Of a stretch of 64,000 nt of DNA, positions 54,060 to 63,707 are shown in pieces. Location of the stretch: contig NZ_CP108393.1 in the NCBI RefSeq assembly GCF_035961655.1, positions 6,247,001 through 6,311,000 of the forward strand, in the 5' to 3' direction. The position numbers and the translations under genes were made by a program. The first letter of the stretch is position 1. The number at the start of each line of letters is the position of its first letter. Source of the stretch: Streptomyces sp. NBC_01317. Its GTDB lineage: Bacteria; Actinomycetota; Actinomycetes; Streptomycetales; Streptomycetaceae. The notes below the pieces were generated by a model. It saw only the letters and a list, made by a program, of their open reading frames with translations, had not been told where the DNA came from and made no database searches.

Positions 54060-54716
54060 GTGACCGATGATGAACGGGTGCGACTCGAAGCGATCACCTG
54101 GGACCGGCTGACCGACGCCCTCGCCGAGCGGCTGCTGGAGACGGCACCCGCCGACGGCGGCCCCTGGCTGCGCGTCGCCGTCGACGGCGCGCCGGCCGCG
54201 GGGACCGGCGCCCCCGCCGCCGCGCTGGCCGACGCGCTGAGGCTGCGCGGCCGGTCGGTCCTCGTGATCGACACGGCGGGCTTCCTGCGCCCGGCGTCGC
54301 TGCGGTACGAGTTCGGCCGCGAGGACCCCGACACGTACTACCACGGGTGGTTCGACACGGGCGCGCTCTGGCGCGAGGTCTTCGGCCCGCTGGACCCGGG
54401 CGGCAGCGGACGCGTCCTGCCCGACCTCTGGGACCCCGCCACGGACCGCGCGACCCGCAGCGCGCCCCTCGAACTCCCGCCCGGCGGCGTACTGGTGACG
54501 CACGGTCCGTTCCTGCTGGGCCACTGGTTCACGTTCGACCTGACGGTGCACCTGAGCCTGTCCCCGAACGCCCTCCACCGCCGCACGAACGAGCCCGAAC
54601 GCTGGACCCTCCCCGCCTTCGAGCGGTACGAGAAGGAGGTCACCCCCGCCGAAACGGCCGACGTAGTAGTACGAGCCGACGACCCCCGCCACCCGGCCTG
54701 GGGAGGCCTCCCCTAA
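54060..54716 (+). CDS. Uridine-kinase-like protein with degenerate P-loop
   Basis: A 218-residue protein resembling uridine kinase-like nucleoside kinases over its length (WDRLTDALAERLLE, VLVIDTAGFLRPASLRYEFG, DTYYHGWFDTGALWREVFGPL, RWTLPAFERYEKEVTP). The Walker A region reads VDGAPAAGTGAPAAAL: the lysine and Ser/Thr of GxxxxGK[ST] are missing, so ATP binding by the normal route is doubtful. The start is the GTG at 54060; one at 54078 is also possible. Its role may be structural or use altered chemistry. Confidence 0.78.
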   Translation: MTDDERVRLEAITWDRLTDALAERLLETAPADGGPWLRVAVDGAPAAGTGAPAAALADALRLRGRSVLVIDTAGFLRPASLRYEFGREDPDTYYHGWFDTGALWREVFGPLDPGGSGRVLPDLWDPATDRATRSAPLELPPGGVLVTHGPFLLGHWFTFDLTVHLSLSPNALHRRTNEPERWTLPAFERYEKEVTPAETADVVVRADDPRHPAWGGLP

Positions 54717-55001
54717 CCCCTGAAGGGCCCGCCGCCACACCGGTGCGGCGCACCAGGGGCCCACGTCCGCGCAGTGCCCGCGAGGGCGGGCGAAACACCG
54801 GCCCTCGTGGCCGCGCCCCCGCGCATCGCGCCCGGTGCGGCCCCCCCCCGCGATGTCGGTGGGGCCGCCCGAAGCGCCCCCACCCGCATTCGCGTGACGC
54901 GTCCACGCCGTGCGGCCGCGTCCACGTGGTGGGGCCCGGGACGGATACCCGCGCCACGTGGCCCCCGCCTTGTGGGCGAAGGGCGCCCCTCCGCGGAGGC
55001 C

Positions 55002-55964
55002 TCAGCCCTCCTCCCGCCCCGCCCCCGGTCGGCCCCCCGCCCGGGTCACCGCCGCCGCGCCCGCCCGGCAGCCCTCCTTCGCCGCCTCCGGGGGGTCCGC
55101 GCCCGTCAGGCGGGCCGCGAGGTACGCGCCCGTGAAGGCGTCGCCCGCTCCCGTCGAGTCGACGGGCCGGGCCGCGACCGGGGGCACGCGGGCCGTCACC
55201 TCGCCCGCCTCGGCCACCACCGCGCCCGCCTCGCCCAGGGTCACCACCGCCACCCTTCCCGGCCGGCTCAGCGCGGCCGCGGCCTTCTTGGCGTCCGCCA
55301 GGCCGGTGAGGAGCCTGGCCTCGTCCGCGTTGGGGAGAAGCGTTTCCGCGCCCTCGATCTCCGCCAGGAGGCGCTCCACGCCCAGCTCCTCGATGAACGC
55401 CACCGACGCCGGGTCCACGCTCACCGCGATGCCGCGCTCCCGCGCCGAGGCCAGCGCCGCCGCGGCGGCCTCCCGCCCGGTCTCGGAGAAGTACAGATAA
55501 CCCGACAGATGCAGTCGGCCGACCCCGTCCAGCAGCGACGGCGACCAGTCGTCGGCGGACAGCCGCACCGACGCCCCGCTGTCCGTGAGGAAGGTCCGTT
55601 CCGCGGAGGCGTCCACCAGCGAGATGACCGTGGCGGTCGGCACCTCGTCGTCCACGACGAGCCGCGCCCGCACGCCCGCGTCCCGCAGCGACGCCTCGTG
55701 CCACGCCCGCGCGTCCGTCCCCACCCGGGCCAGCAGCCGTACGTCCGCACACCCCCAACGGGCCGCCCAACAGGCCGCGTTAGCCCCCGCGCCGCCCGGC
55801 AGGAGACGGATGTCGGCCGTCGTGTCCGTGCCACGCGCGAGCGGTGACCGGTGGCGGGCCACCACATCGGTGGCCACGTCCCCGACCACCAACAGCCCAC
55901 CATCCGAACCGGGTACGGACCCGGACCCTGACCCACCGCCGGGGCCGGGGTCCCGCCCCCTCAC
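55002..55964 (-). CDS. psuK: PfkB-family sugar kinase, probable pseudouridine kinase
   Basis: A 320-residue ribokinase-type kinase, likely to phosphorylate pseudouridine ahead of cleavage by its neighbour PsuG. Family marks are LLVVGDVATDVV at the start, RLLPGGAGANAACWAARWG, LPNADEARLLTG and the anion-hole signature DSTGAGDAFTGAYLAA. The GTG at 55964 overlaps the TGA of psuG (GTGA), so the two are translationally coupled. The pseudouridine assignment rests on this coupling; a different nucleoside or sugar is possible. Confidence 0.85.
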   Translation of the reverse strand: MRGRDPGPGGGSGSGSVPGSDGGLLVVGDVATDVVARHRSPLARGTDTTADIRLLPGGAGANAACWAARWGCADVRLLARVGTDARAWHEASLRDAGVRARLVVDDEVPTATVISLVDASAERTFLTDSGASVRLSADDWSPSLLDGVGRLHLSGYLYFSETGREAAAAALASARERGIAVSVDPASVAFIEELGVERLLAEIEGAETLLPNADEARLLTGLADAKKAAAALSRPGRVAVVTLGEAGAVVAEAGEVTARVPPVAARPVDSTGAGDAFTGAYLAARLTGADPPEAAKEGCRAGAAAVTRAGGRPGAGREEG

Positions 55965-56869
55965 CACGCCCCCGCGATCCCCGCCGCCAGCCGCACATTC
56001 CCCCGTACCGCCGCCAGGTTCGCCTCCAGCGACGCGCCCCCCGTCCCGCGCACCAGGCGTTCCAGCAGGAACGGCGTGACGGCCTGGCCCGTCACCCCCG
56101 ACTCCCGGGCCGCGTCGAGGGCCTCCGCCAGCACCCTGTCGTGCAGCTCCGGGTCCAACTGCTCCGACTCCGGTACGGGGTTGGCGACCACGATCGCCGA
56201 ATCCGGCCCGCCGAGCGCGTCCTGCGCGCGCATCACCGCCGCCACCTCGCCGGGCGTACGGACCGTCCAGTCGACGGGCTCGCCCGAGGACGACAGGTAG
56301 AAGCCGGGGAAGTACGCCGTCCCGTACCCGAGGATGCCGACGCCCAGCGTCTCCAGCCGTTGCAGCGTCGCCGGCACGTCGAGGATCGACTTCACGCCCG
56401 CGCAGACCACCGTGATCCGGGTCCGCGCCAGCAGCCGCAGGTCCGCCGACTCGTCCTGCGTCTCGGTCCACCCCCGGTGGACCCCGCCGAGCCCGCCCGT
56501 CGCGAACACCCGGATCCCCGCCCGCGCCGCGAGGAACGCCGTCGCGGAGACCGTCGTCGCCCCGCTCGCCCCCGCCGCGAGCGCCGGCGCCAGGTCACGA
56601 TCGCCCAGCTTCCGTACGGAGCTGTCCCCGGCGACCCGCTCCAACTGGGTCTTGTTCAGGCCCACATGGGCCCGCCCGTCCAGCACGGCCACCGTCGCGG
56701 GCACGGCGCCGCCGGACCGTACAAGCTCCTCAAGCTCTTCCGCCACCGCCAGATTGCGCGGGCGCGGCAGCCCGTGCGCGATGATCGTCGATTCCAGCGC
56801 GACGACGGGACGGCGCTCCGCGAGCGCGTCCCGTACCTCGGGGGACAGGTGCGTTGTGGTGTCTGACAT
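55961..56869 (-). CDS. psuG: Pseudouridine-5'-phosphate glycosidase
   Basis: Splits pseudouridine 5'-phosphate into uracil and ribose 5-phosphate. The 302-residue product has the characteristic VVALESTIIAHGLPRPRNL, ATVAVLDGRAHVGL, TTVSATAFLAARAGIRVFATGGLGGVHRG, VCAGVKSILDVPATLQRLETLG and NPVPESEQLD (some of these are quoted in part of longer conserved runs). The ATG at 56869 has GGGATGGGG upstream; an ATG at 56911 would add a tail without homology. First gene of the psuG-psuK pair. Confidence 0.95.
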   Translation of the reverse strand: MSDTTTHLSPEVRDALAERRPVVALESTIIAHGLPRPRNLAVAEELEELVRSGGAVPATVAVLDGRAHVGLNKTQLERVAGDSSVRKLGDRDLAPALAAGASGATTVSATAFLAARAGIRVFATGGLGGVHRGWTETQDESADLRLLARTRITVVCAGVKSILDVPATLQRLETLGVGILGYGTAYFPGFYLSSSGEPVDWTVRTPGEVAAVMRAQDALGGPDSAIVVANPVPESEQLDPELHDRVLAEALDAARESGVTGQAVTPFLLERLVRGTGGASLEANLAAVRGNVRLAAGIAGAW

Positions 56870-56981
56870 GACCCCATCCCTGGCACGCGACGGGCCCGCG
56901 CAAACGTCCACGACGTCGCACGGGCCCCATCAGCCCCTTCTCACCCGGACGCGCCCACTCACCCGGACGCGCCCCAGCCGC

Positions 56982-58211
56982 TCAGGCGGCCTGCGCGTGG
57001 TCCAGCGCCCCGTTCGGGTTCAGCACGTACTTCCGGCTCACGCCCTGGTCGAACTCCTCGTACCCCTCCGGCGCGTCCTCCAGCGGGAGGACCGTCGCGT
57101 TGACCGCCTCGGCGATGTGGATACGGTCGTACATGATCGCCATCGCCAGCGCCCGGTGGTACTTCATCACCGGCGTCTGACCGGTCGAGAAGGTGTGGCT
57201 CTTCGCCCAGCCGAGCCCCAGCCTGACCCGCAGCGTGCCGGACTGCGCGTCCGAGTCGATCCCCCGGGGGTCCTCGGTGACGTACAGGCCCGGGATGCCG
57301 AGCGCGCCACCCGCCCTGACCACGCCCATCAGCGAGTTGAGTACGGTGGCCGGCGCGTCGTCGGAGCCCCGGCCGTGGGACTTGGCCTCGAACCCGACCG
57401 CGTCGATCGCCGAGTCCACCTCGGGAACGCCCAGGATCTGGGCGACCTGCTCCTCGACCCCGCCCTGGGCGAGGTCGATCGTCTCGCAGCCGAAGCTGCG
57501 GGCCTGCGCCAGGCGTTCGGTGTTGAAGTCCGCGACGATGGCCACCGCGGCGCCGAGCAGCTGACACGCGGCCGCGGACGCGAGTCCGACGGGACCCGCC
57601 CCCGCGATGTACACGGTCGAGCCCGCGCCCACGCCCGCCGTCACCGCTCCGTGGTAGCCGGTCGGCAGGATGTCGGTGAGCATCGTCAGGTCGAGCAGCT
57701 TCTCGCGGGCTGCCTCCGGGTCGGGGAAGCGCAGCAGGTTGAAGTCCGCGTACGGCACCATCACGTACCGGGCCTGCCCGCCGACCCAGCCACCCATGTC
57801 GACGTAGCCGTAAGCTCCGCCGGCCCGGGTCGGGTTGACGTTCAGACAGATGCCGGTCTGGCCTTCCTTACAGTTACGACACCGTCCGCAGGCGATGTTG
57901 AAGGGCACCGACACCACGTCACCGACGTGGATGAATTCGACGTCGGGGCCGCGCTCCACGACCTCACCGGTGATCTCGTGCCCCAGGATCAACCCCTCCG
58001 GGGCGGTCGTACGCCCGCGCACCATGTGCTGGTCGCTGCCGCATATGTTCGTCGCGAGTACTTTCAGGATGACGCCGTGCCGGCATTTCCGTCCGGCGTT
58101 CGCGGGGTCCACCCCCGGGCCGTCCTTGAGTTCGAGTGTCGGGTATTCGGTGTTCCTGACCTCCACCTCACCCGGCTTGAGATACGTGAGTCCCGCGTTT
58201 CCCTCGGCCAT
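56982..58211 (-). CDS. fdhA: Glutathione-independent formaldehyde dehydrogenase
   Basis: A zinc-dependent medium-chain dehydrogenase, 409 residues, that oxidises formaldehyde with NAD without free glutathione. It has the catalytic-zinc cysteine in ATNICGSDQHMVRG, HEITGEVVERG, the structural-zinc cysteines in IACGRCRNCKEGQTGICLN, and the cofactor site VYIAGAGPVGLASAAACQLLG. The C-terminal insert (GLGWAKSHTFSTGQTPV) is typical of the Pseudomonas-type enzyme. A good promoter lies upstream. The start is the ATG at 58211. Confidence 0.94.
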   Translation of the reverse strand: MAEGNAGLTYLKPGEVEVRNTEYPTLELKDGPGVDPANAGRKCRHGVILKVLATNICGSDQHMVRGRTTAPEGLILGHEITGEVVERGPDVEFIHVGDVVSVPFNIACGRCRNCKEGQTGICLNVNPTRAGGAYGYVDMGGWVGGQARYVMVPYADFNLLRFPDPEAAREKLLDLTMLTDILPTGYHGAVTAGVGAGSTVYIAGAGPVGLASAAACQLLGAAVAIVADFNTERLAQARSFGCETIDLAQGGVEEQVAQILGVPEVDSAIDAVGFEAKSHGRGSDDAPATVLNSLMGVVRAGGALGIPGLYVTEDPRGIDSDAQSGTLRVRLGLGWAKSHTFSTGQTPVMKYHRALAMAIMYDRIHIAEAVNATVLPLEDAPEGYEEFDQGVSRKYVLNPNGALDHAQAA

Positions 58212-58299
58212 GCCTGTTCGCCGTCCCTTCGGCTGTCCGCGTCCCGGCGGGCAACGCGCCAACCGCGCGCGAAATCGCCCGTTTGTCGCATCTCCATTC

Positions 58300-58328
58300 A
58301 GCCTAGGTCCGGTACGAAAAGCGGGCAA
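58300..58328 (-). promoter_or_regulatory. Promoter of fdhA
   Basis: On the minus strand TTGCCC (58328-58323), a 17-bp spacer and TAGGCT (58305-58300) form a good vegetative promoter, leaving a leader of about 80 bases. Confidence 0.7.
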
Positions 58329-58348
58329 ACAGGAGTAAAAGTTGCGAG

Positions 58349-59320
58349 TTACCGCGTGGTACGCATACGGCTCCGGGGAGGCTCCGCGCCCCCTCGGCCC
58401 ACCGCGTCCCGCACCACGTCCGGCCTGTTGGTGATGATCCCGTCCACCCCGAGCCCCGCGACCCGCACCGCGTCCGCGGCCTCGTCCACCGTCCAGGTGC
58501 TGACCCGCAGCGGCTTGCCGTGCGGGCCCTTCAGGCGGTGCACCGCGGCCACGTAGTCACCGGTGAGCGCGGTGTACGTCGGATTGATCTGGTCCGCGAA
58601 CGCCGCGTACGACGGCAGGTCGACCACCGCGGGCGTCCCCAGGAAGCCCGTCGTGAGGTCGGCCCGCTGCTCGTGCACCGCGCGGAGGCTCGCCGCGCCG
58701 AAGCTCTGGACGACCAGCCTGTCCTCCACGTGCGCGTCGTCCAGCCAGCCCTCCTGTCGCAGCACGCGCAGGATGTCCGCCTCGATCCCCGGGTAGAGCT
58801 CGGGGCCCTTGATCTCCAGGAGCAGGTTCTGCCGGTTCTTCTCCACGGCGTTCAGATACTCCTTGAGGGTGGGCACCCGGACGCCCTCCCAGCGCGCGCC
58901 GAGCCGGCTCCCGGCGTCCAGCCGGGCGATCTCGGCGGCGGTGAAGTCCTTGACCTTCCACGGAGAGCGGCCGGGGAAGACCCGCTCCACGTCGGTCGTC
59001 CGGCTGAGCGTGGTGTCGTGGACGACCACCAACTCCCCGTCCTTCGTCCGCTGGACGTCGTTCTCCACCCAGTCGATGCCCAGGTCGGCCGCGGCGTCGA
59101 CGGCGGCGAGCGTGTTCTCCGGCGCGTAGGCGGACGCGCCGCGGTGCGCGATGACGAGGGGCACGTCCGTGGACGCGCCCTTCTGCGCGCCCGCGTGTGG
59201 TGTCGTGGCCGTCCCCGCGTGTGGTGTCGTGGCCGCCGCCGCGCACCCCGGCAGGAGCAGCGCCGCGGCGCCCAGCAGCGCGGCCGTCGTCACTGAGGTC
59301 CGTGAGGTCCGTGCGTCCAC
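58349..59320 (-). CDS. Glycerophosphodiester phosphodiesterase, lipoprotein
   Basis: An extracellular lipoprotein, 323 residues, that should hydrolyse glycerophosphodiesters from lipids to glycerol 3-phosphate. The signal ends in the lipobox LLPGC. The catalytic domain has IAHRGASAYAPENTLAAV, ENDVQRTKDGELVVVHD with the acidic metal ligands and HD pair, and LLLEIKGPELYPG. Between the lipobox and the domain the peptide ATTPHAG occurs twice, from a 24-bp tandem repeat. Confidence 0.93.
   Translation of the reverse strand: MDARTSRTSVTTAALLGAAALLLPGCAAAATTPHAGTATTPHAGAQKGASTDVPLVIAHRGASAYAPENTLAAVDAAADLGIDWVENDVQRTKDGELVVVHDTTLSRTTDVERVFPGRSPWKVKDFTAAEIARLDAGSRLGARWEGVRVPTLKEYLNAVEKNRQNLLLEIKGPELYPGIEADILRVLRQEGWLDDAHVEDRLVVQSFGAASLRAVHEQRADLTTGFLGTPAVVDLPSYAAFADQINPTYTALTGDYVAAVHRLKGPHGKPLRVSTWTVDEAADAVRVAGLGVDGIITNRPDVVRDAVGRGGAEPPRSRMRTTR
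59191..59235. repeat. 24-bp tandem repeat in the glycerophosphodiesterase gene
   Basis: Two copies (from 59191 and from 59215) of a unit beginning CCGCGTGTGGTGTCGTGGCC. In frame it doubles the peptide ATTPHAG in the spacer after the lipobox. Confidence 0.8.
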
Positions 59321-59603
59321 CTGTACTCCTCGTCCTGGGATCCCTGGTACCGATGCCGGCGATCGCGGTGGGCCCGAGGGTGACAGCCCTCGGCCGACGG
59401 GGAGCGGGCGAGATCAGGACGCCATGGGAAGCCATGGCGAGGGAAAGCCCTTTCCCGACCGCTTTTTTCGCCGTTTCCGGCTCAATGTCGACAAAACTCC
59501 GGGTAACTGTTTGCTTACGGCCCCCGCCGTCCTACCCTCGCCCCGAACCAGCGCTTCCGCACATGGAGCACATGGCGCACACGGCGCGAAGGGGCATACC
59601 GCT

Positions 59604-60533
59604 ATGCAGGGCACGATCGACGGATTCAGCCACGGTCCCGGCACGCCCGTGGCGGGCCTTCTGGTGGCCTGCCTCGGCGGCGTTCTCGGCCTGCTCTGCG
59701 CCGCGCGGTCCCTGCGCACCCCGCGTCCCTGGAAGCCGGGCAGACTCGCCCTGGGCGCCGCCGCCCTCGGCTCCGGCGTCTGGGGCATGTACCTCATCAC
59801 GATGACCGGCTTCGCCGTCGAAGGGATGCCGATCGACTACGACAGGTTCACGACGCTCGCCTGTCCGATCGTGGGAAGTGTGATGGCCGCCGCCGGGATC
59901 TTCGTCGTCGGCTACCGCGGGTCCACCCCGTTGGCCCTGGTCACCGGCGGTAGCGTCACCGGCCTCTCCCTCGCCACCACCCACTACCTCGGCATGGACG
60001 CCGTCCGGCTGCCGGGCCGTCTCGAGTACGACACCACGACCGTGGCCCTCTCCGTCCTGATCGCCGTCGTCGGCGCGACCGCCGCCCTGTGGCTCGTCGT
60101 CTCCCACCGGGGGCTCGCGCCCGTTCTGGTCGCCGGAGCGGTGATGGGCGGCGCGGCGACCGGGATGCACTACGCCGCGATGGCCGCGCTGCGGGTCCGG
60201 GTGGGCGGGACCGGCCACGGCTCCGAGAGCACCTCGCCGACGGGCTTCCTCGCCGTCCTGCTGATCGTCCCCGGGCTCGTCCTGCTGGTCACGGCCGTCG
60301 TCGTCCTGAGCGAGCCGCGCCGGGCCGCGCCCGACCGGCAGGGCCCAGGACGGTCCGGGTCCGCCCCGGCCGGACCGTGCGGGCACGTCGGTGTCCCCCG
60401 CCAGCGGATGCGCCCGCGCCGGCCGAACCGGGGCCCGTCCAGGACCGCCCCCTGGGGCCCCGGGGGCGACCGGGCCGACCGGACGGCCGCCCGGACCTCC
60501 CGGGGCGGCTCCCCGGACTTCCACGACTGGTGA
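59604..60533 (+). CDS. MHYT-domain membrane sensor protein
   Basis: A 309-residue integral membrane protein with about seven hydrophobic segments. It has the MHYT pattern three times ([30 protein letters not shown]), which is thought to bind a metal and sense a diatomic gas or similar. No output domain follows; the last 70 residues are basic and disordered. The start is the ATG at 59604 with GAAGGGG upstream. It lies 83 bases before uvrB on the same strand but is probably independent. Confidence 0.85.
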   Translation: MQGTIDGFSHGPGTPVAGLLVACLGGVLGLLCAARSLRTPRPWKPGRLALGAAALGSGVWGMYLITMTGFAVEGMPIDYDRFTTLACPIVGSVMAAAGIFVVGYRGSTPLALVTGGSVTGLSLATTHYLGMDAVRLPGRLEYDTTTVALSVLIAVVGATAALWLVVSHRGLAPVLVAGAVMGGAATGMHYAAMAALRVRVGGTGHGSESTSPTGFLAVLLIVPGLVLLVTAVVVLSEPRRAAPDRQGPGRSGSAPAGPCGHVGVPRQRMRPRRPNRGPSRTAPWGPGGDRADRTAARTSRGGSPDFHDW

Positions 60534-60616
60534 CCGGGCGGCGGCTCCGGAGCCCGTCACCGCAGGTCACAGGCGCCGCGACGCCGACTGTCAGTGCGGG
60601 GCCGTACGGTGGATCC

Positions 60617-62764
60617 ATGCGGCCTGTTTCCCAGATCGAACGTACGGTGGCGCCTTTCGAGGTCGTCAGTTCCTACCAGCCCAGCGGCGACCAGCCGACG
60701 GCCATCGCCGACCTGGAGAAGCGCGTCCGCGCCGGCGAGAAGGACGTCGTCCTCCTCGGCGCGACCGGCACCGGCAAGTCGGCGACCACGGCCTGGATGA
60801 TCGAGAAGCTCCAGAGGCCCACGCTGGTGATGGCTCCGAACAAGACCCTGGCCGCCCAGCTGGCGAACGAGTTCCGCGAGCTGCTGCCGAACAACGCGGT
60901 CGAGTACTTCGTCTCGTACTACGACTACTACCAGCCCGAGGCGTACGTCCCGCAGTCGGACACGTACATCGAAAAGGACTCCTCGATCAACGAGGAGGTC
61001 GAGAGGCTGCGCCACTCCGCGACGAACTCCCTGCTCACCCGCCGTGACGTGATCGTGGTCGCCTCGGTCTCCTGCATCTACGGCCTCGGTACGCCGCAGG
61101 AGTACGTGGACCGGATGGTGCCCCTCAAGGTCGGCGCCTCGATCGACCGCGACCAGCTGCTCCGCCGCTTCGTCGAGATCCAGTACACGCGCAACGACGT
61201 CGCGTTCGCGCGCGGCACCTTCCGTGTGCGCGGCGACACCATCGAGATCTTCCCGGTGTACGAGGAGCTGGCCGTCCGCATCGAGATGTTCGGCGACGAG
61301 ATCGAGGCGCTGACCACCCTCCACCCGCTGACCGGCGAGGTCATCAGCGAGGACAACGAGCTGTACGTCTTCCCGGCCAGCCACTACGTGGCGGGACCGG
61401 AGCGCATGGAGAAGGCGGTCAACGGCATCGAGCGCGAGCTGGAGACCCGGCTCGCCGAGCTGGACAAGCAGGGCAAGCTCCTGGAGTCCCAGCGCTTGCG
61501 CATGCGGACGACGTACGACATCGAGATGATGCGCCAGATCGGCTCCTGCTCGGGGATCGAGAACTACTCGATGCACTTCGACGACCGCGGCCCCGGCACC
61601 GCGCCCAACACGCTCCTCGACTACTTCCCCGAGGACTTCCTGCTCGTCATCGACGAGTCGCACGTGACCGTGCCGCAGATCGGCGCGATGTACGAGGGGG
61701 ACGCGTCCCGCAAGCGGACCCTCGTCGACCACGGCTTCCGGCTGCCGTCCGCCCTGGACAACCGCCCGCTCAAGTGGGAGGAGTTCCAGAAGCGGATCGG
61801 CCAGACCGTCTACCTCTCCGCCACCCCGGGGAAGTACGAGCTGTCGCGCGGCGACGGCTTCGTGGAGCAGATCATCCGCCCCACCGGCCTCATCGACCCG
61901 GAGGTCGTGGTCAAGCCCACCGAGGGCCAGATCGACGACCTGGTGCACGAGATCCGCAAGCGCACGGAGAAGGACGAACGCGTCCTGGTCACCACCCTCA
62001 CCAAGAAGATGGCCGAGGACCTCACGGAGTACTTCCTGGAACTGGGCATCCAGGTCCGCTACCTGCACAGCGACGTCGACACCCTGCGCCGCGTCGAGCT
62101 GCTGCGCGAGCTGCGCTCGGGGGAGTACGACGTCCTCGTCGGCATCAACCTCCTCCGGGAGGGGCTCGACCTGCCCGAGGTGTCGCTGGTCGCGATCCTC
62201 GACGCCGACAAGCAGGGCTTCCTCCGGTCCGGCACGTCACTCATCCAGACGATCGGGCGGGCGGCGCGCAACGTGTCGGGACAGGTCCACATGTACGCGG
62301 ACACGATCACCCCCGCGATGGCCCAGGCCATCGACGAGACCAACCGCCGCCGCGAGAAGCAGGTCGCGTACAACACCGAGCGCGGGCTCGACCCGCAGCC
62401 CCTGCGCAAGAAGATCAACGACATCGTCGCCACGATCGCCCGCGAGGAGATCGACACGGAGGCCCTGCTCGGCACGGGCTACCGGCAGGGGAAGGACGGC
62501 AGGGCGGCCAAGACGCCCGTGCCTGCGCTCGGCGGCGCGGCCACGAAGGCCGCCAAGGGGGGCAAGGGCGGCAAGGCGGCCGACCGGGGCGCGGTGCTCA
62601 CCGACCGCCCCGCCGAGGAACTCGCCGGGATCATCCAGGAGATGACCGACCGGATGCGGGCCGCGGCGGCGGAGCTCCAGTTCGAGGTCGCCGCCCGGCT
62701 GCGCGACGAAGTGGGCGAGCTGAAGAAGGAGTTGCGGCAGATGAGGGAGGCGGGACAGGTCTGA
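60617..62764 (+). CDS. uvrB: UvrABC system protein B
   Basis: The damage-verifying helicase of nucleotide excision repair, 715 residues. The N-terminus has [20 protein letters not shown] and Walker [17 protein letters not shown]; the beta hairpin that slides between strands is in [20 protein letters not shown]; later [35 protein letters not shown] and [12 protein letters not shown] are helicase motifs. A Gly/Lys/Ala-rich stretch leads to the C-terminal UVR motif ([19 protein letters not shown]). GGTGGA precedes the ATG. No actinobacterial LexA box was found upstream. Confidence 0.97.
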   Translation: MRPVSQIERTVAPFEVVSSYQPSGDQPTAIADLEKRVRAGEKDVVLLGATGTGKSATTAWMIEKLQRPTLVMAPNKTLAAQLANEFRELLPNNAVEYFVSYYDYYQPEAYVPQSDTYIEKDSSINEEVERLRHSATNSLLTRRDVIVVASVSCIYGLGTPQEYVDRMVPLKVGASIDRDQLLRRFVEIQYTRNDVAFARGTFRVRGDTIEIFPVYEELAVRIEMFGDEIEALTTLHPLTGEVISEDNELYVFPASHYVAGPERMEKAVNGIERELETRLAELDKQGKLLESQRLRMRTTYDIEMMRQIGSCSGIENYSMHFDDRGPGTAPNTLLDYFPEDFLLVIDESHVTVPQIGAMYEGDASRKRTLVDHGFRLPSALDNRPLKWEEFQKRIGQTVYLSATPGKYELSRGDGFVEQIIRPTGLIDPEVVVKPTEGQIDDLVHEIRKRTEKDERVLVTTLTKKMAEDLTEYFLELGIQVRYLHSDVDTLRRVELLRELRSGEYDVLVGINLLREGLDLPEVSLVAILDADKQGFLRSGTSLIQTIGRAARNVSGQVHMYADTITPAMAQAIDETNRRREKQVAYNTERGLDPQPLRKKINDIVATIAREEIDTEALLGTGYRQGKDGRAAKTPVPALGGAATKAAKGGKGGKAADRGAVLTDRPAEELAGIIQEMTDRMRAAAAELQFEVAARLRDEVGELKKELRQMREAGQV

Positions 62765-62911
62765 CGGCCCGGCGGGGGACGGGCGGTGCGATGTGTTGCA
62801 AGACCGACACAAAAACGGCCCAAGTCTCCTGCCGCGACGACGTGACTGCGTAGGGTGCTGCGCAACCGCACACGGACGGTTGCGGGGGAACCATTCGAGA
62901 GGGGACAGCGC

Positions 62912-63526
62912 GTGGTGGACGTATCCAAGGGCAGTGCGCCCGGGGGCCCTGGGGTCAACCTGACCAAGGGTCAGGCCATCAGCCTGGAGAAGCGGGGCGG
63001 GGGCACCCTGACCGCGGTGCGCATGGGGCTCGGCTGGCAGGCCGCGCCGCGCCGGGGCCTGTTCGGCTCCCGCACCCGTGAGATCGACCTGGACGCCTCG
63101 GCGGTGCTGTTCGCCGACAAGCAGCCGGTCGACGTGGTCTTCTTCCGCCACCTGGTCAGCGACGACGGCTCGGTGAAGCACACCGGAGACAACCTTGTCG
63201 GCGGCGCCGGCCAGGGCGGGGACGACGAGGCCATCCTGGTGGACCTGGAGCGGATCCCGGTCCACATCGACCAGATCGTCTTCACGGTGAACTCGTTCAC
63301 CGGACAGACGTTCCAGGAGGTGCAGAACGCCTTCTGCCGCATCGTCGACGAGACCAACGGCCAGGAGCTGGCCCGCTACACGCTGGACGGCGGCGGGCAG
63401 TACACCGCGCAGATCATGGCGAAGGTGCACCGCGACGGCGCCGGGTGGAAGATGACGGCCCTCGGGAATCCGGCCAACGGCCGCACGTTCCAGGACCTGA
63501 TGCCGTCGATCCTGCCGCACCTGTAG
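62912..63526 (+). CDS. TerD family tellurium/stress resistance protein
   Basis: A 204-residue TerD-domain protein, a calcium-binding fold found in tellurite resistance and stress operons. It starts VDVSKGSAPGGPGVNLTKGQAISL and continues with LGWQAAPRRG, EIDLDASAVLFA, GSVKHTGDNLVGGAGQGGDDEAI (acidic calcium loops, quoted in part) and FTVNSFTGQTFQEVQNAFCRI. The start is the GTG at 62912 with GAGAGGGGA at good spacing. A second TerD-like gene follows. Confidence 0.93.
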   Translation: MVDVSKGSAPGGPGVNLTKGQAISLEKRGGGTLTAVRMGLGWQAAPRRGLFGSRTREIDLDASAVLFADKQPVDVVFFRHLVSDDGSVKHTGDNLVGGAGQGGDDEAILVDLERIPVHIDQIVFTVNSFTGQTFQEVQNAFCRIVDETNGQELARYTLDGGGQYTAQIMAKVHRDGAGWKMTALGNPANGRTFQDLMPSILPHL

Positions 63527-63707
63527 ACACGACACGCACGGCCGGGCACCACACGCGCGGCACGTACCGGCACACGCAGCTCCCGGAGGCAGGCCACGGC
63601 CGCCGGGAGCTGCACCGTTGCCACGCACCACAAGCACCGCACACGGACACCGCACCTCCCGCACCGCACCACGCGCACCGCACGAGACCGACGAGGGGAC
63701 AGAGGCG

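Noticed and set aside
54717..55001. Possible small gene between the uridine-kinase-like gene and psuK
   Set aside because: Open frames here are Pro/Arg/Gly-rich shadows without a start signal; the stretch holds only short GC-rich repeats such as GGTGC/GCACC.
60638..60649. LexA (SOS) box at the start of uvrB
   Set aside because: GAAC-GTAC-GGTG has only one correct half-site (GAAC-N4-GTTC expected) and lies inside the coding sequence.
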